NCBI RefSeq assembly: GCF_900582195.1
Contig: NZ_UTHA01000130.1
Span: 62,001 to 126,000 of the forward strand
DNA length: 64,000 nt
Reading direction: 5' to 3'
Source of the DNA: Pseudomonas viridiflava
Lineage (GTDB): Bacteria > Pseudomonadota > Gammaproteobacteria > Pseudomonadales > Pseudomonadaceae
Part shown: positions 15,467 through 22,953 of the stretch, piece by piece
How the letters are laid out: the number at the start of each line of letters is the position of its first letter
Numbering within the stretch: position 1 is the first letter of the stretch
Notes under the pieces: generated by a model
Database searches by the model: none
Told to the model about the DNA's origin: nothing
Seen by the model: only the letters and a program-made list of their open reading frames with translations
Translations under genes and position numbers: made by a program

Positions 15467-16333
15467 AGGCGCCGGCTCCACCCAGTCCGTATACGGAATT
15501 GGGAGCGCGACCTTTGCCGAGAGCAATGGCTCCTTACCGTCCAGAAGCGACTGGACCAATGCGCTTTTCGATATCCGCCGAAGGCAAAACAGTCTATCGA
15601 CACCGTAATGGCACGCGGCCCACATGATTTCGCATCCGAAGTCGAATATCACTAGCCGTTTTGCCCTTTTCCAGACTTCGCGTGGCTTGAGCCAAATACA
15701 GAGATGATGGCCTACATAATTTTTCACCACCATGTCGCCCAAGCTCGAGCCGGAGTGAAGCTCATAGGTCGGTGAGCCGTCGGGCATAATGTCGGATCTG
15801 CGGAAAAACATCAGGCTTCGTCCGTCCCCCCGGATGATCACGTTATTCGTTTTAGGACCTGGAATGGGTTGGACGAACATCAGGTCCGTGACGAACTCCG
15901 CCTCGGGATTTGGGAGAGCTTCGTGGATTGTTATTTGGCTGCGAAATCTCTCAGCATTTACGATCCAAACCATCCGCTCGCCGTAAAAGGCCTCCCTACT
16001 TTCCATTTCATCAATGCTCATTGGCGAGTTCTGAAACTCAATCACCGTGCCGTCAGGTCGCTTGATGTCTGCGATGTGCTTCTCGCCGATCTGGTCGAAG
16101 GCGACGACCTCCTGCCAGTCGAATGGAAATAGTGCTTTCCAAGTGCGATGCCATGGGCCTTCGTTCTCCATCCACTGGTCACAGTGCCGCCGGCCAGCGT
16201 GCGCCCAGTGCCAGCGGATGATTGGACCGCATTTTGCCAGCGCGGGCTTTCCGCACAGTTGACACTCGCCTTTGAGGCCTGGCGCCGGCGCAGCGCGCTC
16301 TCCGCCCACGAGCGCTACTTCCATTGACGGCAT
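15461..16333 (-). CDS. CoiA-like nuclease-domain protein
   Basis: A 290-residue protein of the competence-protein CoiA type. Cys24-x2-Cys27 and Cys35, His42, His45 and Cys51 form a zinc-ribbon-like head (CQLCG...HWAH). A PD-(D/E)xK-like core follows: Asp89 in HIADIKRPDG and Glu99-x-Gln101 in VIEFQNS. CoiA in naturally competent bacteria acts in processing imported DNA; copies in mobile elements are of unknown, probably defensive, role. ATG 16333 has GGAGGGA at 7 nt and is preferred to TTG 16363. It stands alone between two word arrays. Confidence 0.72.
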   Translation of the reverse strand: MPSMEVALVGGERAAPAPGLKGECQLCGKPALAKCGPIIRWHWAHAGRRHCDQWMENEGPWHRTWKALFPFDWQEVVAFDQIGEKHIADIKRPDGTVIEFQNSPMSIDEMESREAFYGERMVWIVNAERFRSQITIHEALPNPEAEFVTDLMFVQPIPGPKTNNVIIRGDGRSLMFFRRSDIMPDGSPTYELHSGSSLGDMVVKNYVGHHLCIWLKPREVWKRAKRLVIFDFGCEIMWAACHYGVDRLFCLRRISKSALVQSLLDGKEPLLSAKVALPIPYTDWVEPAPL

Positions 16334-16732
16334 ACCCGTATCCCTCCGGATGATGCGAATCAATGTAGCTGAATATGCAAAACGTCACTCTTCCATGGGG
16401 TGTTTCCCATTGGGAGATGGCGCCCAAGACGACTCGCAGAACAATTTTCTCTTCAGTTGAGTCTTTCCAGTCAAACTCACTGCTTATGGAGTGAATCTCG
16501 TGGGAAAGCTCCGTTTCCCGCCATAACTGGTGGTCACAGGGGCGTGTGCGCTGCTTTGAGTTTTACGGCTTGGTTGTGAACGTTAGCGCGGGCGGTTCGC
16601 GCGCAATGGTGGTTGCGAACCAGGTGCGAACCATCGCTGCGAACTGACAACGCGTGCCATAGTGCTGGCGGCTCGCAGGCTTAGCCGCCTCTGGCAGCCA
16701 TTTGTTAAGTCATGATCTCAAGGAAGGTACAC
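16334..16732. other. Gene-free stretch with TGCGAAC array
   Basis: These 399 bp separate the divergent CoiA-like and MltR-like genes. No gene is seen. TGCGAAC occurs at 16614, 16625 and 16638. Promoters of both flanking genes are expected here. Confidence 0.5.
16614..16644. repeat. TGCGAAC word array
   Basis: Three TGCGAAC words at 16614, 16625 and 16638 (spacings 11 and 13) in direct orientation, with a weaker GTGAAC copy near 16576. Confidence 0.6.
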
Positions 16733-17278
16733 ATGTTCGCGGGCGCTAATGTTGGTGAAGTCTACAAAAAAACCTTTGAGTTGCTTTCTGAAGAGAATGA
16801 TCGAGGTGCGGTTCTGCTGAGCGGAGTAATAACAGACGGCATTTTGGATGAGATGATCAAGGCGCGACTCATTGGCCTCCCTCGCGCTCGCAAGGGAAGG
16901 CTGAAATTCCAATATGCCGCGAAAATAGACCTAGCTTTCTCCCTGGGTTTGATTTCGTTGGAAATGCTGACGCTTCTGCATAGTCTGCGTGAAGCAAGAA
17001 ATACCTTTGCTCACCAAGTGGTCAATAGTCTCAACGACGCTGCTATCGCTGGAGCGATCAAATCGGTGTTCGATGCGGTACCGAGCCTTTATGACGGCTT
17101 CATGAGTAACTGGATTGCAAATTTACAAGCCACTCTACGAGGCGCGGGAGTTGTGGACGAAACAGTAATCGCCAACGTCTCTCCCAGCGACAGGGCCAGA
17201 TTTAACAATTATCTGGCACTCGTTTCAGCTCGGCTTCATGAAGCGTCAGTCAGCATCAAAAAGCTGAGTCTCACTTGA
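16733..17278 (+). CDS. MltR-like protein with HEPN-type motif
   Basis: A 181-residue, mostly helical protein. RGAVLLSGVITDGILDEMIKARL matches the opening of MltR (mannitol operon repressor) family proteins. Later it carries LREARNTFAHQV, an R-N-x3-H motif like the catalytic site of HEPN RNases. No mannitol gene is nearby, so a mannitol role is unlikely; a role as a toxin or defence RNase is possible but only inferred. ATG 16733 has AGGAAGG at 5 nt and is preferred to ATG 16712. It lies alone between two word arrays. Confidence 0.65.
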   Translation: MFAGANVGEVYKKTFELLSEENDRGAVLLSGVITDGILDEMIKARLIGLPRARKGRLKFQYAAKIDLAFSLGLISLEMLTLLHSLREARNTFAHQVVNSLNDAAIAGAIKSVFDAVPSLYDGFMSNWIANLQATLRGAGVVDETVIANVSPSDRARFNNYLALVSARLHEASVSIKKLSLT

Positions 17279-17333
17279 ATTTAGCTTTGCTCGGCATCCT
17301 CCATCGTGGGGGCCGACGATCGGCAGGGCCAGG

Positions 17334-17444
17334 GTGCGCACTGACCGTGCGTATCGGGCTGCGTGCCAGTGTTGGGAATCTCGCTCCCACAAGGATTTCG
17401 CGGGCCTTTGGGTGCGTGACGATCGTGCGTGAAGCTGTGCGTGA
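17334..17444. repeat. Two triplets of the GTGCGT word
   Basis: First triplet GTGCGCA, GTGCGTA and CTGCGTG at 17334, 17347 and 17360 (spacing 13, 13). Second triplet GTGCGTGA at 17412, 17425 and 17437 (13, 12). They lie between the convergent MltR-like and lipoprotein genes. Confidence 0.6.
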
Positions 17445-17447
17445 AAG

Positions 17448-18056
17448 CTACTTAATGCCGCACTGATCAAGAGCTGTCTCAAGAGACTTATCGAGAGTGT
17501 ATTCCCCGGTCGTGGAGGCGGCTTGGTTTAAGCCAACGGTGCGATAGATCACTGTTTTTCCAGCGCGCATCTCACTGAGAATTGAACGTGCTTTTTCACC
17601 CGTTGCTGCGGTAAACGGAGACATTGATCGCGCAGTTGCCTCCATGGCTGTTTTGTAAGCATTCCCGACGATTTGTTGCTGCTGAGGATCATTGGTTAAG
17701 GTTTGCATTGCCTTAAGCTGACCCTCCGGCACGTAATCCAGCGGTGTTTCGCTGGTGCTGATGGTCCACGCCTTATTCTGATCAATCCTCAGTTGGACAT
17801 CCCCGACGGGGATAGAGAATCGTCCTCCGCTTTTCACACCCACCCGCAGATCACCGTTAGCTACCTCGATGTATGGGTAGTATTGATTGCGGACCGTGTA
17901 TACCCCGTGCTTTGTGTAATAGGCACCTACGGTCACGGCGCAACTCGATTTGTCGGTGAATTGGTCTATATTTCGGACGGTCACCCATTCGACGGCGGGG
18001 CCGGTCGCGCAGCCAGACGTTAACAGGGCGAGGAGTAGGGCAGGAGCGAGCTTCAC
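17448..18056 (-). CDS. Hypothetical lipoprotein
   Basis: A 202-residue protein with a lipoprotein signal peptide ending LLTSGC. The start GTG 18056 (MKLAPALLLA) is preferred because AAGGA lies 8 nt upstream; GTG 18062 would be too close to it. After Cys, a beta-rich segment is followed by helical, Gln/Ala-rich sequence. I do not recognise the family. It stands alone between word arrays in the cargo half of the element. Confidence 0.6.
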   Translation of the reverse strand: MKLAPALLLALLTSGCATGPAVEWVTVRNIDQFTDKSSCAVTVGAYYTKHGVYTVRNQYYPYIEVANGDLRVGVKSGGRFSIPVGDVQLRIDQNKAWTISTSETPLDYVPEGQLKAMQTLTNDPQQQQIVGNAYKTAMEATARSMSPFTAATGEKARSILSEMRAGKTVIYRTVGLNQAASTTGEYTLDKSLETALDQCGIK

Positions 18057-18194
18057 TTTCACATTCCTTGTATGAGGAGGGCTGGGGCGGCTCGCAATAT
18101 AGCAGCCGAACATGCTGTCCGGCGGTGCCGCTTATTGTCTTTGCTCAAGGAATAACCGCTGACGTAGAAGCAGGAGGAGGTACGCAGGCGAAGT

Positions 18195-18228
18195 GGTCAC
18201 TGCTGGTGGTCACTGTGAATGGTCACTG
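18195..18228. repeat. GGTCACTG word array
   Basis: GGTCACTG at 18195, 18208 and 18221, spaced exactly 13 bp, with differing fill. A closely related GGTCACC array lies on the other side of the next gene (19215-19247). Confidence 0.7.
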
Positions 18229-18285
18229 ACTGGATGCGTGTCTCGACGAGGCCCCTGGGTGATGCTGCGCGCCCTCGCAATCGGT

Positions 18286-18303
18286 GGATACCAGAATGGA
18301 TAC
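18286..18303. repeat. Internal GGATAC pair
   Basis: GGATAC at 18286 and 18298, spaced 12 bp, as in the arm-site pairs at both ends of the element. It is next to the GGTCACTG array and before the stop of the gene at 18320. Confidence 0.45.
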
Positions 18304-18319
18304 TCGGTGGCGCAGGATG

Positions 18320-19102
18320 TTATGCGCTCGGCAAATGCTGCTTCGGGCCTTTCCATTTGTATGCACTGAGTACTTCCGAAAGTAACCCTTGAAGGGCGGT
18401 CAGAGACTCTGGTGACACATCAACTTCGCCGAAATGACCGTCAGCCATGGTCGAACCGTACTTTGATCCATTCAGGTTATTTAGAACTAGCGCACCTCCT
18501 GGGGCCTTGATCGCCTCATTATCGACGGGCTTTAGGTCTAGGGGCTTACCGTATTTGCCTAGAAAGCGTGTTCGATCCTCAATGTGGTGTGCAGAGTTTC
18601 GAACCTCGCGCAGCGCTGGAAACGCCGTCGTCATTTTTCCATGTATCTCTGCTATTGCCTCAGGAGCATTTTCGGTCTTTGACAAAACCCCCAAAAATTT
18701 ATCGAAGCCGTCGAGCGCATACAAAAAGGCTCGTGCGTAAAGGAATGAACTGTTGTGCTCGAACTCTCTGGGCATTGCCCCCCCGGCCCACTGCTCCCGC
18801 TTAAAACGAACATCGGTTTCAAATCGTACTTCTTCCCAGTTTTCATGAGAGTTCATGCCTCCCATTTCCATCTCAACGACTCGTTGAATTTCGCTACGAC
18901 GCTGGGTGTCGCGTTCCCATTTCTCTCGATTCATGGTGGGAAAGAGTCGGCCCTGTTGCGAACTCGAAAATAGGTTGAGCGCTAAATTTGCTTCAAAAAA
19001 CTGCGACTGGAGATTGCGTAGCAACCCTTCGACGCTCCAGGACCAGTCCCGATCCTCGTAATCCAACCAGGTGCCGGGAACCACGAGCTCGTAAATATAC
19101 AT
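18320..19102 (-). CDS. Hypothetical protein with possible HEPN motif
   Basis: A 260-residue protein of unknown family. ATG 19102 (MYIYELV) follows GAAGG at a normal distance; the longer frame to 19180 is less likely. The middle is helical (YARAFLYALDGFDKFLGVLS) and leads to LREVRNSAHHIEDR, whose Arg and His spacing resembles HEPN RNase sites. The C-terminal part holds GGALVLNNLNGSKYGSTMADGHFGEV. It is flanked by GGTCAC arrays on both sides, so it looks like a separately acquired unit. A defence role is inference. Confidence 0.55.
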   Translation of the reverse strand: MYIYELVVPGTWLDYEDRDWSWSVEGLLRNLQSQFFEANLALNLFSSSQQGRLFPTMNREKWERDTQRRSEIQRVVEMEMGGMNSHENWEEVRFETDVRFKREQWAGGAMPREFEHNSSFLYARAFLYALDGFDKFLGVLSKTENAPEAIAEIHGKMTTAFPALREVRNSAHHIEDRTRFLGKYGKPLDLKPVDNEAIKAPGGALVLNNLNGSKYGSTMADGHFGEVDVSPESLTALQGLLSEVLSAYKWKGPKQHLPSA

Positions 19103-19427
19103 AGACACCTTCGTATGCTTAGCGAATGTGTCGCAGTGTAGTCGGGACTTGCCCTTAGCTTTCATGGATTGTTTCGGCAAAGGGGATTTGATGCGTCAGT
19201 GACCAGGGGAGCGCGGTCACCAATGGTGGTCACCGTAAATGGTCACCACCGACCGAACGGCTTGAGCTCATAGAAAATGGCGGCGACCATCTCAGCTACG
19301 CGTCGGATTTCCAGCCCTCACAAACTGCGCGCAGTTGGAATGCATTCTCCCCGCTGACTCGATATGTTACCTCTTGGCGCCGAACATTCAGGGAGGCGCA
19401 ACCTTTCAATTTTAAGGATTTCGCTAC
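19103..19427. other. Gene-free stretch with GGTCACC array
   Basis: These 325 bp lie between divergent genes. GGTCACC occurs at 19215, 19228 and 19241, spaced exactly 13 bp; the opposite-strand form CAGTGACC is at 19197. No gene is seen. Confidence 0.55.
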
Positions 19428-19985
19428 ATGCAGATTGGTTTTCGATTCGCTGCGTTTTTTGCATTCGCACTGATTGCTGGCTGTGCTGGGGGGAAGCCTG
19501 TCGCGAGGGATGCGGCAGTTGTCACCGTTTCCGCGTACGGGCCGGATCTGTTCGGTGAGCACGCGCATGGTGTAGGAGGACGTTTAGATGTGCGTGAGGG
19601 AGTGGCCTCCAAGCTCAGCTATCCACCCATGGATGTGCGCAGTTGCAACCAATCTCATACAAGCTGCTTGTTGGGTATTGGTATCGTTGATGGGAACGCT
19701 GAAATCATCTCGGCGAGCGCAACCGGCGCAACAGTGTCAATCAACCTGAATTACCGGGTGGGTCGTAGCTACTCAGTTGACTCCAACGGTCAGCGGTTCA
19801 AGTTGGAGATACCTTCTGATGTCCAGGCATTGCAAGCCAACCATGTGATCTCGAAGACCATCAATGTCGCCTACGGCGAGATCGTACATCTGCCGCTTCC
19901 ATTCGGAGTGGATGTTGCAGTTTGTGCGCAGAATCAAACTGCCGGGGAAATCATCCCCGATCGGAACGTGTGTTCAATTTTTTGA
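19428..19985 (+). CDS. Hypothetical lipoprotein
   Basis: A 185-residue protein with signal peptide and lipobox LIAGC (Cys19). The mature part is beta-rich, with four further Cys residues that could form disulfides, suiting an exported protein. I do not recognise the family. The only + strand gene in this part of the element; ATG 19428 has TAAGGA about 9 nt upstream. Small lipoproteins carried by prophage-like elements sometimes alter phage adsorption, but nothing in the sequence shows this. Confidence 0.6.
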   Translation: MQIGFRFAAFFAFALIAGCAGGKPVARDAAVVTVSAYGPDLFGEHAHGVGGRLDVREGVASKLSYPPMDVRSCNQSHTSCLLGIGIVDGNAEIISASATGATVSINLNYRVGRSYSVDSNGQRFKLEIPSDVQALQANHVISKTINVAYGEIVHLPLPFGVDVAVCAQNQTAGEIIPDRNVCSIF

Positions 19986-20173
19986 GAGCATATTTCCCGT
20001 CGTAGGGTGGCAACAGTGACGGTTGAATGTCACGCACTGCCACTCTCCGAGGTGTTTGCTTAAATTGGTTAACAGGCCACCGGGCTTTAGGGACAGCCTG
20101 GTGAGTTCCGCGCAGTTCGATCATGAGCGTTGGATGGCGGATTATTCATACGGCCGTGAGTCGCTCCATTTTT

Positions 20174-20608
20174 TCAAAGTGAGCTAGGACGAATATCCGT
20201 TCCGTTTTGGGTACCGGACACTCTGAACTTCTGCACTTCCCCCACGCTCAGGTCGGCTGAAGTTTCCTTCACTGGTTGGCCGATCTGTAGAGCGCATACA
20301 CCGTTGCCGTCGTCATCACCTGCTATGCCGATTATGTGACGACCCGGCTTGAGTTTGAAACTCACCGTTTCGCCCGTGTCGATTCGAGCCGCTTTCCTGC
20401 CGTCGACCAGCACCGTCGCATAGCAACCGCCTGATGCCCAAAACCCCTTATCTCGACTCACTACCAGCTTCGCACCGCCAGACACGTCAGCCTGAAATGC
20501 GAATATCCGTGATGCGGGCACCTTCTTAGCCGAAACCTGGTTTACGGGTGTACTTGAGCAGCCGGCCAGCACAATGGCAGCGGTTAATGTGAGAAACGTC
20601 CTGTGCAT
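20174..20608 (-). CDS. Small lipoprotein of prophage type
   Basis: A 144-residue protein with signal peptide MHRTFLTLTAAIVLAGC and lipobox Cys. ATG 20608 follows GGAGGA at 8 nt. The mature part has VVSRDKGFWASGGCYATVLVDGRKAARIDTGE and FKLKPGRHIIGI, a beta-sandwich pattern seen in small lipoproteins next to phage tail-tip genes. It lies just downstream of the tail assembly I-like gene, 45 bp away, so they are probably cotranscribed. Confidence 0.65.
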   Translation of the reverse strand: MHRTFLTLTAAIVLAGCSSTPVNQVSAKKVPASRIFAFQADVSGGAKLVVSRDKGFWASGGCYATVLVDGRKAARIDTGETVSFKLKPGRHIIGIAGDDDGNGVCALQIGQPVKETSADLSVGEVQKFRVSGTQNGTDIRPSSL

Positions 20609-20653
20609 GTACTTCGTCCTCCGATGTGAGCTGTGACTGTACATTAGGAAGGC

Positions 20654-21238
20654 TTATGTTTTGTCTTCTGCATGGATCGATGCTGAAATGATAATGCCTC
20701 CCCAACGGCGCTCGCCTATGCAAATTGGCACGGGGTTGCCGCTAGCTGTGGTGTTCTTGGCCGAGCCAAACGCGTACGAAGGGGCGTTTTCTGGGGATGC
20801 GCTTTGTTTCAAACCAGTAGCCTGTGGACTGAGCATTTGAATCACTCCCCCAGCCGCGAGCGCAATGCCTGGTGCCAACGTCGCGCCGTTCGTAAATGGA
20901 CTGAGAACAATGAGTGCTACACCCAGTATCGTCTGGAGCAGGCCCGCCCGTTTACTGCCTGCGATTACTGGAACGATACGAATCTCCTGCGCCCCGCCTA
21001 GTTTCAAATCTCGCTCGCCGATGTTTTTCCGATTGCGGAAAACCGCAAACTCCAGACCTTTGCTTTTGGCGTCAGCCAGGTATTTCACAAAGCCCGGGTG
21101 ATTGACGTCGACGGCCTTCACCGCTTCGCGAACGTCGCCCGTGGAGAGCTCGTACAGGTGTTCCCGACCAAATAGTTTTCCAGCGCTACCTCCAAGTAGG
21201 ATCAGCGTCTTATTACCAAAATTAGTTGCCATTGCCAT
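20654..21238 (-). CDS. Phage tail assembly protein I-like
   Basis: A 194-residue protein of the lambda tail tip assembly protein I family: an N-terminal ubiquitin-like half (LYELSTGDVREAVKAVDVNHPGFVKYL), a hydrophobic Gly/Ala-rich middle, and the diagnostic C-terminal part QMLSPQATGL...PSYAFGSAKNTTASGNPVPICIG. In lambda-like phages it acts with proteins K and J to build the tail tip. Here no J, K, L or other tail gene is present, so it is an orphan carried as cargo or left from a prophage. Confidence 0.8.
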   Translation of the reverse strand: MAMATNFGNKTLILLGGSAGKLFGREHLYELSTGDVREAVKAVDVNHPGFVKYLADAKSKGLEFAVFRNRKNIGERDLKLGGAQEIRIVPVIAGSKRAGLLQTILGVALIVLSPFTNGATLAPGIALAAGGVIQMLSPQATGLKQSASPENAPSYAFGSAKNTTASGNPVPICIGERRWGGIIISASIHAEDKT

Positions 21239-21241
21239 TTC

Positions 21242-21592
21242 TTACTCCTGTGCGCCATGGGCGCTATGTTCGGGGATTTCCATGCCGAGCTGGCCGGCAA
21301 GGATCATGCGTGCGGCCATTGCGTCGTTTCGAATTGCGATCTCGCGTTTCACGTCTGGATTCCAGGCCGAACAGTGAGTCGATTTGTACGCCCGGGCTCC
21401 CCGGTATTCGATGCGCATCAGTTCGGCGGAGATCCTGGCCTCCTCCTCGGTGAAGAAAGGTCCCTCAATCTCCACCCGTTGGCCGTCTCGCACGTGCTCT
21501 ACCGTCCAGACGATGTACCCGCCGATCGTGCCGGGGTCAGTCGTGAAATCTGCGTCCTTGCACGCTTCGGCGAAGCGTATGTGGTGTGACAT
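21242..21592 (-). CDS. Hypothetical phage-type protein
   Basis: A 116-residue soluble protein; ATG 21592 (MSHHIRFAEA) follows GGAGG. It contains GGYIVWTVEHV and EGPFFTEEEARISAELMRIEYRG, of unknown fold. Its stop is 3 bp before the tail I-like start. The intact 36-bp inverted repeat lies 65 bp upstream, so that repeat may control it. I do not recognise it. Confidence 0.55.
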   Translation of the reverse strand: MSHHIRFAEACKDADFTTDPGTIGGYIVWTVEHVRDGQRVEIEGPFFTEEEARISAELMRIEYRGARAYKSTHCSAWNPDVKREIAIRNDAMAARMILAGQLGMEIPEHSAHGAQE

Positions 21593-21656
21593 GTATTGCC
21601 TCCTTCGGCACCGTTGCGCCATTGATGGGCGGATGCCCGGTTGTGTTGCTCCGTGT

Positions 21657-21692
21657 CGCGACACGTTTTCGTGATTCGCAAAACGTGTCGCG
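21657..21692. repeat. 36-bp perfect inverted repeat
   Basis: Perfect 13-bp arms CGCGACACGTTTT/AAAACGTGTCGCG around a 10-nt centre; the outer TGTCGCGACA is also palindromic. It lies 12 bp after the stop of the gene at 21704 and 65 bp before the start of the gene at 21592 (minus strand). There is no T run, so it is not a simple terminator. A degenerate copy is at 11721-11755. Confidence 0.8.
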
Positions 21693-21703
21693 TATTGGGT
21701 TAC

Positions 21704-22309
21704 CTACTTGCCGACAATGCTCAGGGTGGGCGGAAGCTTTGGGCCAAACGGTGCGCCAGGCGCGAAAGGGTCTGGCCGCAAATGCTCTGGGCAGTCCCTG
21801 ATGAAGTTGGCGGTCGCGATCTGGCAGGCGTTGAACAAAGGCGCGTCGTTCCATTCCTGTCCTCGGCGTGCGGCGCTGTCTTCAAGGGAACAGGCGAACA
21901 CCAGCTCCGCCAAACCGTCCACGCCGTCTTTCCTCGCCGCCTCACGCTCCACGGTGTTCACTGCCAGCAGATCGCACACCCGGTCGAATCCGAGACCATC
22001 CATCAGCCCTTCGGTGTCCAGCATCAGCGATCGGCCGAACGCGCCCAGCACCTTGCGCACGTCATCCCATTCAGCGCTCCGATGGTCCGAAGACTTCTGC
22101 TGAATCTCGTAGATCTTGTTGGCGGTGAAGGGCAGGTAGTGGCGCAGCTTGCTGGCCTCCCGCCGTATGGCTCGGCGCTCGGTTCGGATATCGTCTGCTC
22201 CCTGGCCGAGGATGCGACAGAGCCGGCGGGTAGTGATCAAGCTTGTGCTCTTGCTGGCGCTTGGCTTCTGCGCGATTTCCAGCAGGGCGATGACGAGATT
22301 GGTCTTCAT
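21704..22309 (-). CDS. Hypothetical satellite protein
   Basis: A 201-residue soluble protein, rich in Arg, Ala and Leu, largely helical (TTRRLCRILGQGADDIRTERRAIRREASKLRHYLPFT). ATG 22309 overlaps the stop of the previous gene (ATGA) and has GGAGA upstream. It belongs to the replication-gene operon of the element but I do not recognise it. A DNA-binding role is possible from its basic helical start. Confidence 0.55.
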   Translation of the reverse strand: MKTNLVIALLEIAQKPSASKSTSLITTRRLCRILGQGADDIRTERRAIRREASKLRHYLPFTANKIYEIQQKSSDHRSAEWDDVRKVLGAFGRSLMLDTEGLMDGLGFDRVCDLLAVNTVEREAARKDGVDGLAELVFACSLEDSAARRGQEWNDAPLFNACQIATANFIRDCPEHLRPDPFAPGAPFGPKLPPTLSIVGK

Positions 22310-22644
22310 GACTGTGTCTCCATGGGCGTGCGGTCGTAATAAGCGCGCAGCTCGGCACCAGCGCCGCAATAGCGATTGGTGGGCGCGTAGCACGATCGGC
22401 AGGCCATGATGTGGTTGAGGTATGCGTCGCGCGCCCGCCGCCACTCAGGCGTGGCTGTGGCGGCGCTTGCGTGAGGCTCAGTCACGAACTGGGGGCGACG
22501 CTCTGCATGGGTGATCAGCGCCAGCGACGGACGAGGCGTAGGGCGTCGCGGGTTCTCTGTGGAGGTATTCGCGATGGTCGGCGGCATGTGATCGAGCAGG
22601 CTGGAAAGGAGGCTCACGGCTTCAGCTCGCCCGATTTGCACCAT
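22306..22644 (-). CDS. Small Cys-containing phage-type protein
   Basis: A 112-residue protein. The C-terminal half EWRRARDAYLNHIMACRSCYAPTNRYCGAGAELRAYY has CxxC plus a third Cys and is of a type common in Pseudomonas prophages and satellites. The start ATG 22644 lacks a strong RBS, so it is uncertain. It precedes the 201-residue gene with a 4-bp overlap. A small zinc-binding protein is a reasonable guess. Confidence 0.5.
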   Translation of the reverse strand: MVQIGRAEAVSLLSSLLDHMPPTIANTSTENPRRPTPRPSLALITHAERRPQFVTEPHASAATATPEWRRARDAYLNHIMACRSCYAPTNRYCGAGAELRAYYDRTPMETQS

Positions 22645-22953
22645 TGCCCAAATGTGTCTGTGAAAAAAAAACGGGGGAACGGGGGAACAGTGGGAACGCC
22701 CAATGATTCCGGGGCTTTCAGAGGGGGATTCTGTACCCCACGTTTTTTTGGGGGGAACAGTGATAACCAAACGTCAGGAAAGCGCTGTTCGCTTATATTC
22801 AAAAACATGTTTGTGTTCCCCCTGTTCCCCAAACACCAAATAAGGGGGAACGGCTAAAGGCCGCGTCTTTACCGGCTGTTCCCCCGTTCCCCCTGTTCCC
22901 CACGTTTGTAGGTTCCTGTGAAGTCGGGCATTCGTTGCTGATGTTGGTGGAGG
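22645..22953. other. Iteron-rich region, candidate replication origin of the element
   Basis: These 309 bp hold no gene but ten copies of GTTCCCC/GGGGAAC-type words, eight of them near-perfect GGGGGAAC in either orientation, several followed by AG: + orientation at 22673, 22681, 22751 and 22844; opposite orientation at 22815, 22824, 22878, 22886 and 22895; a weaker TGGGAAC at 22691. An AT-rich stretch (22791-22814) lies among them. The cluster follows the DUF927 helicase gene. P4 phage has GGTGAACAG iterons as its alpha-protein origin, so the analogy is close. Confidence 0.6.
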
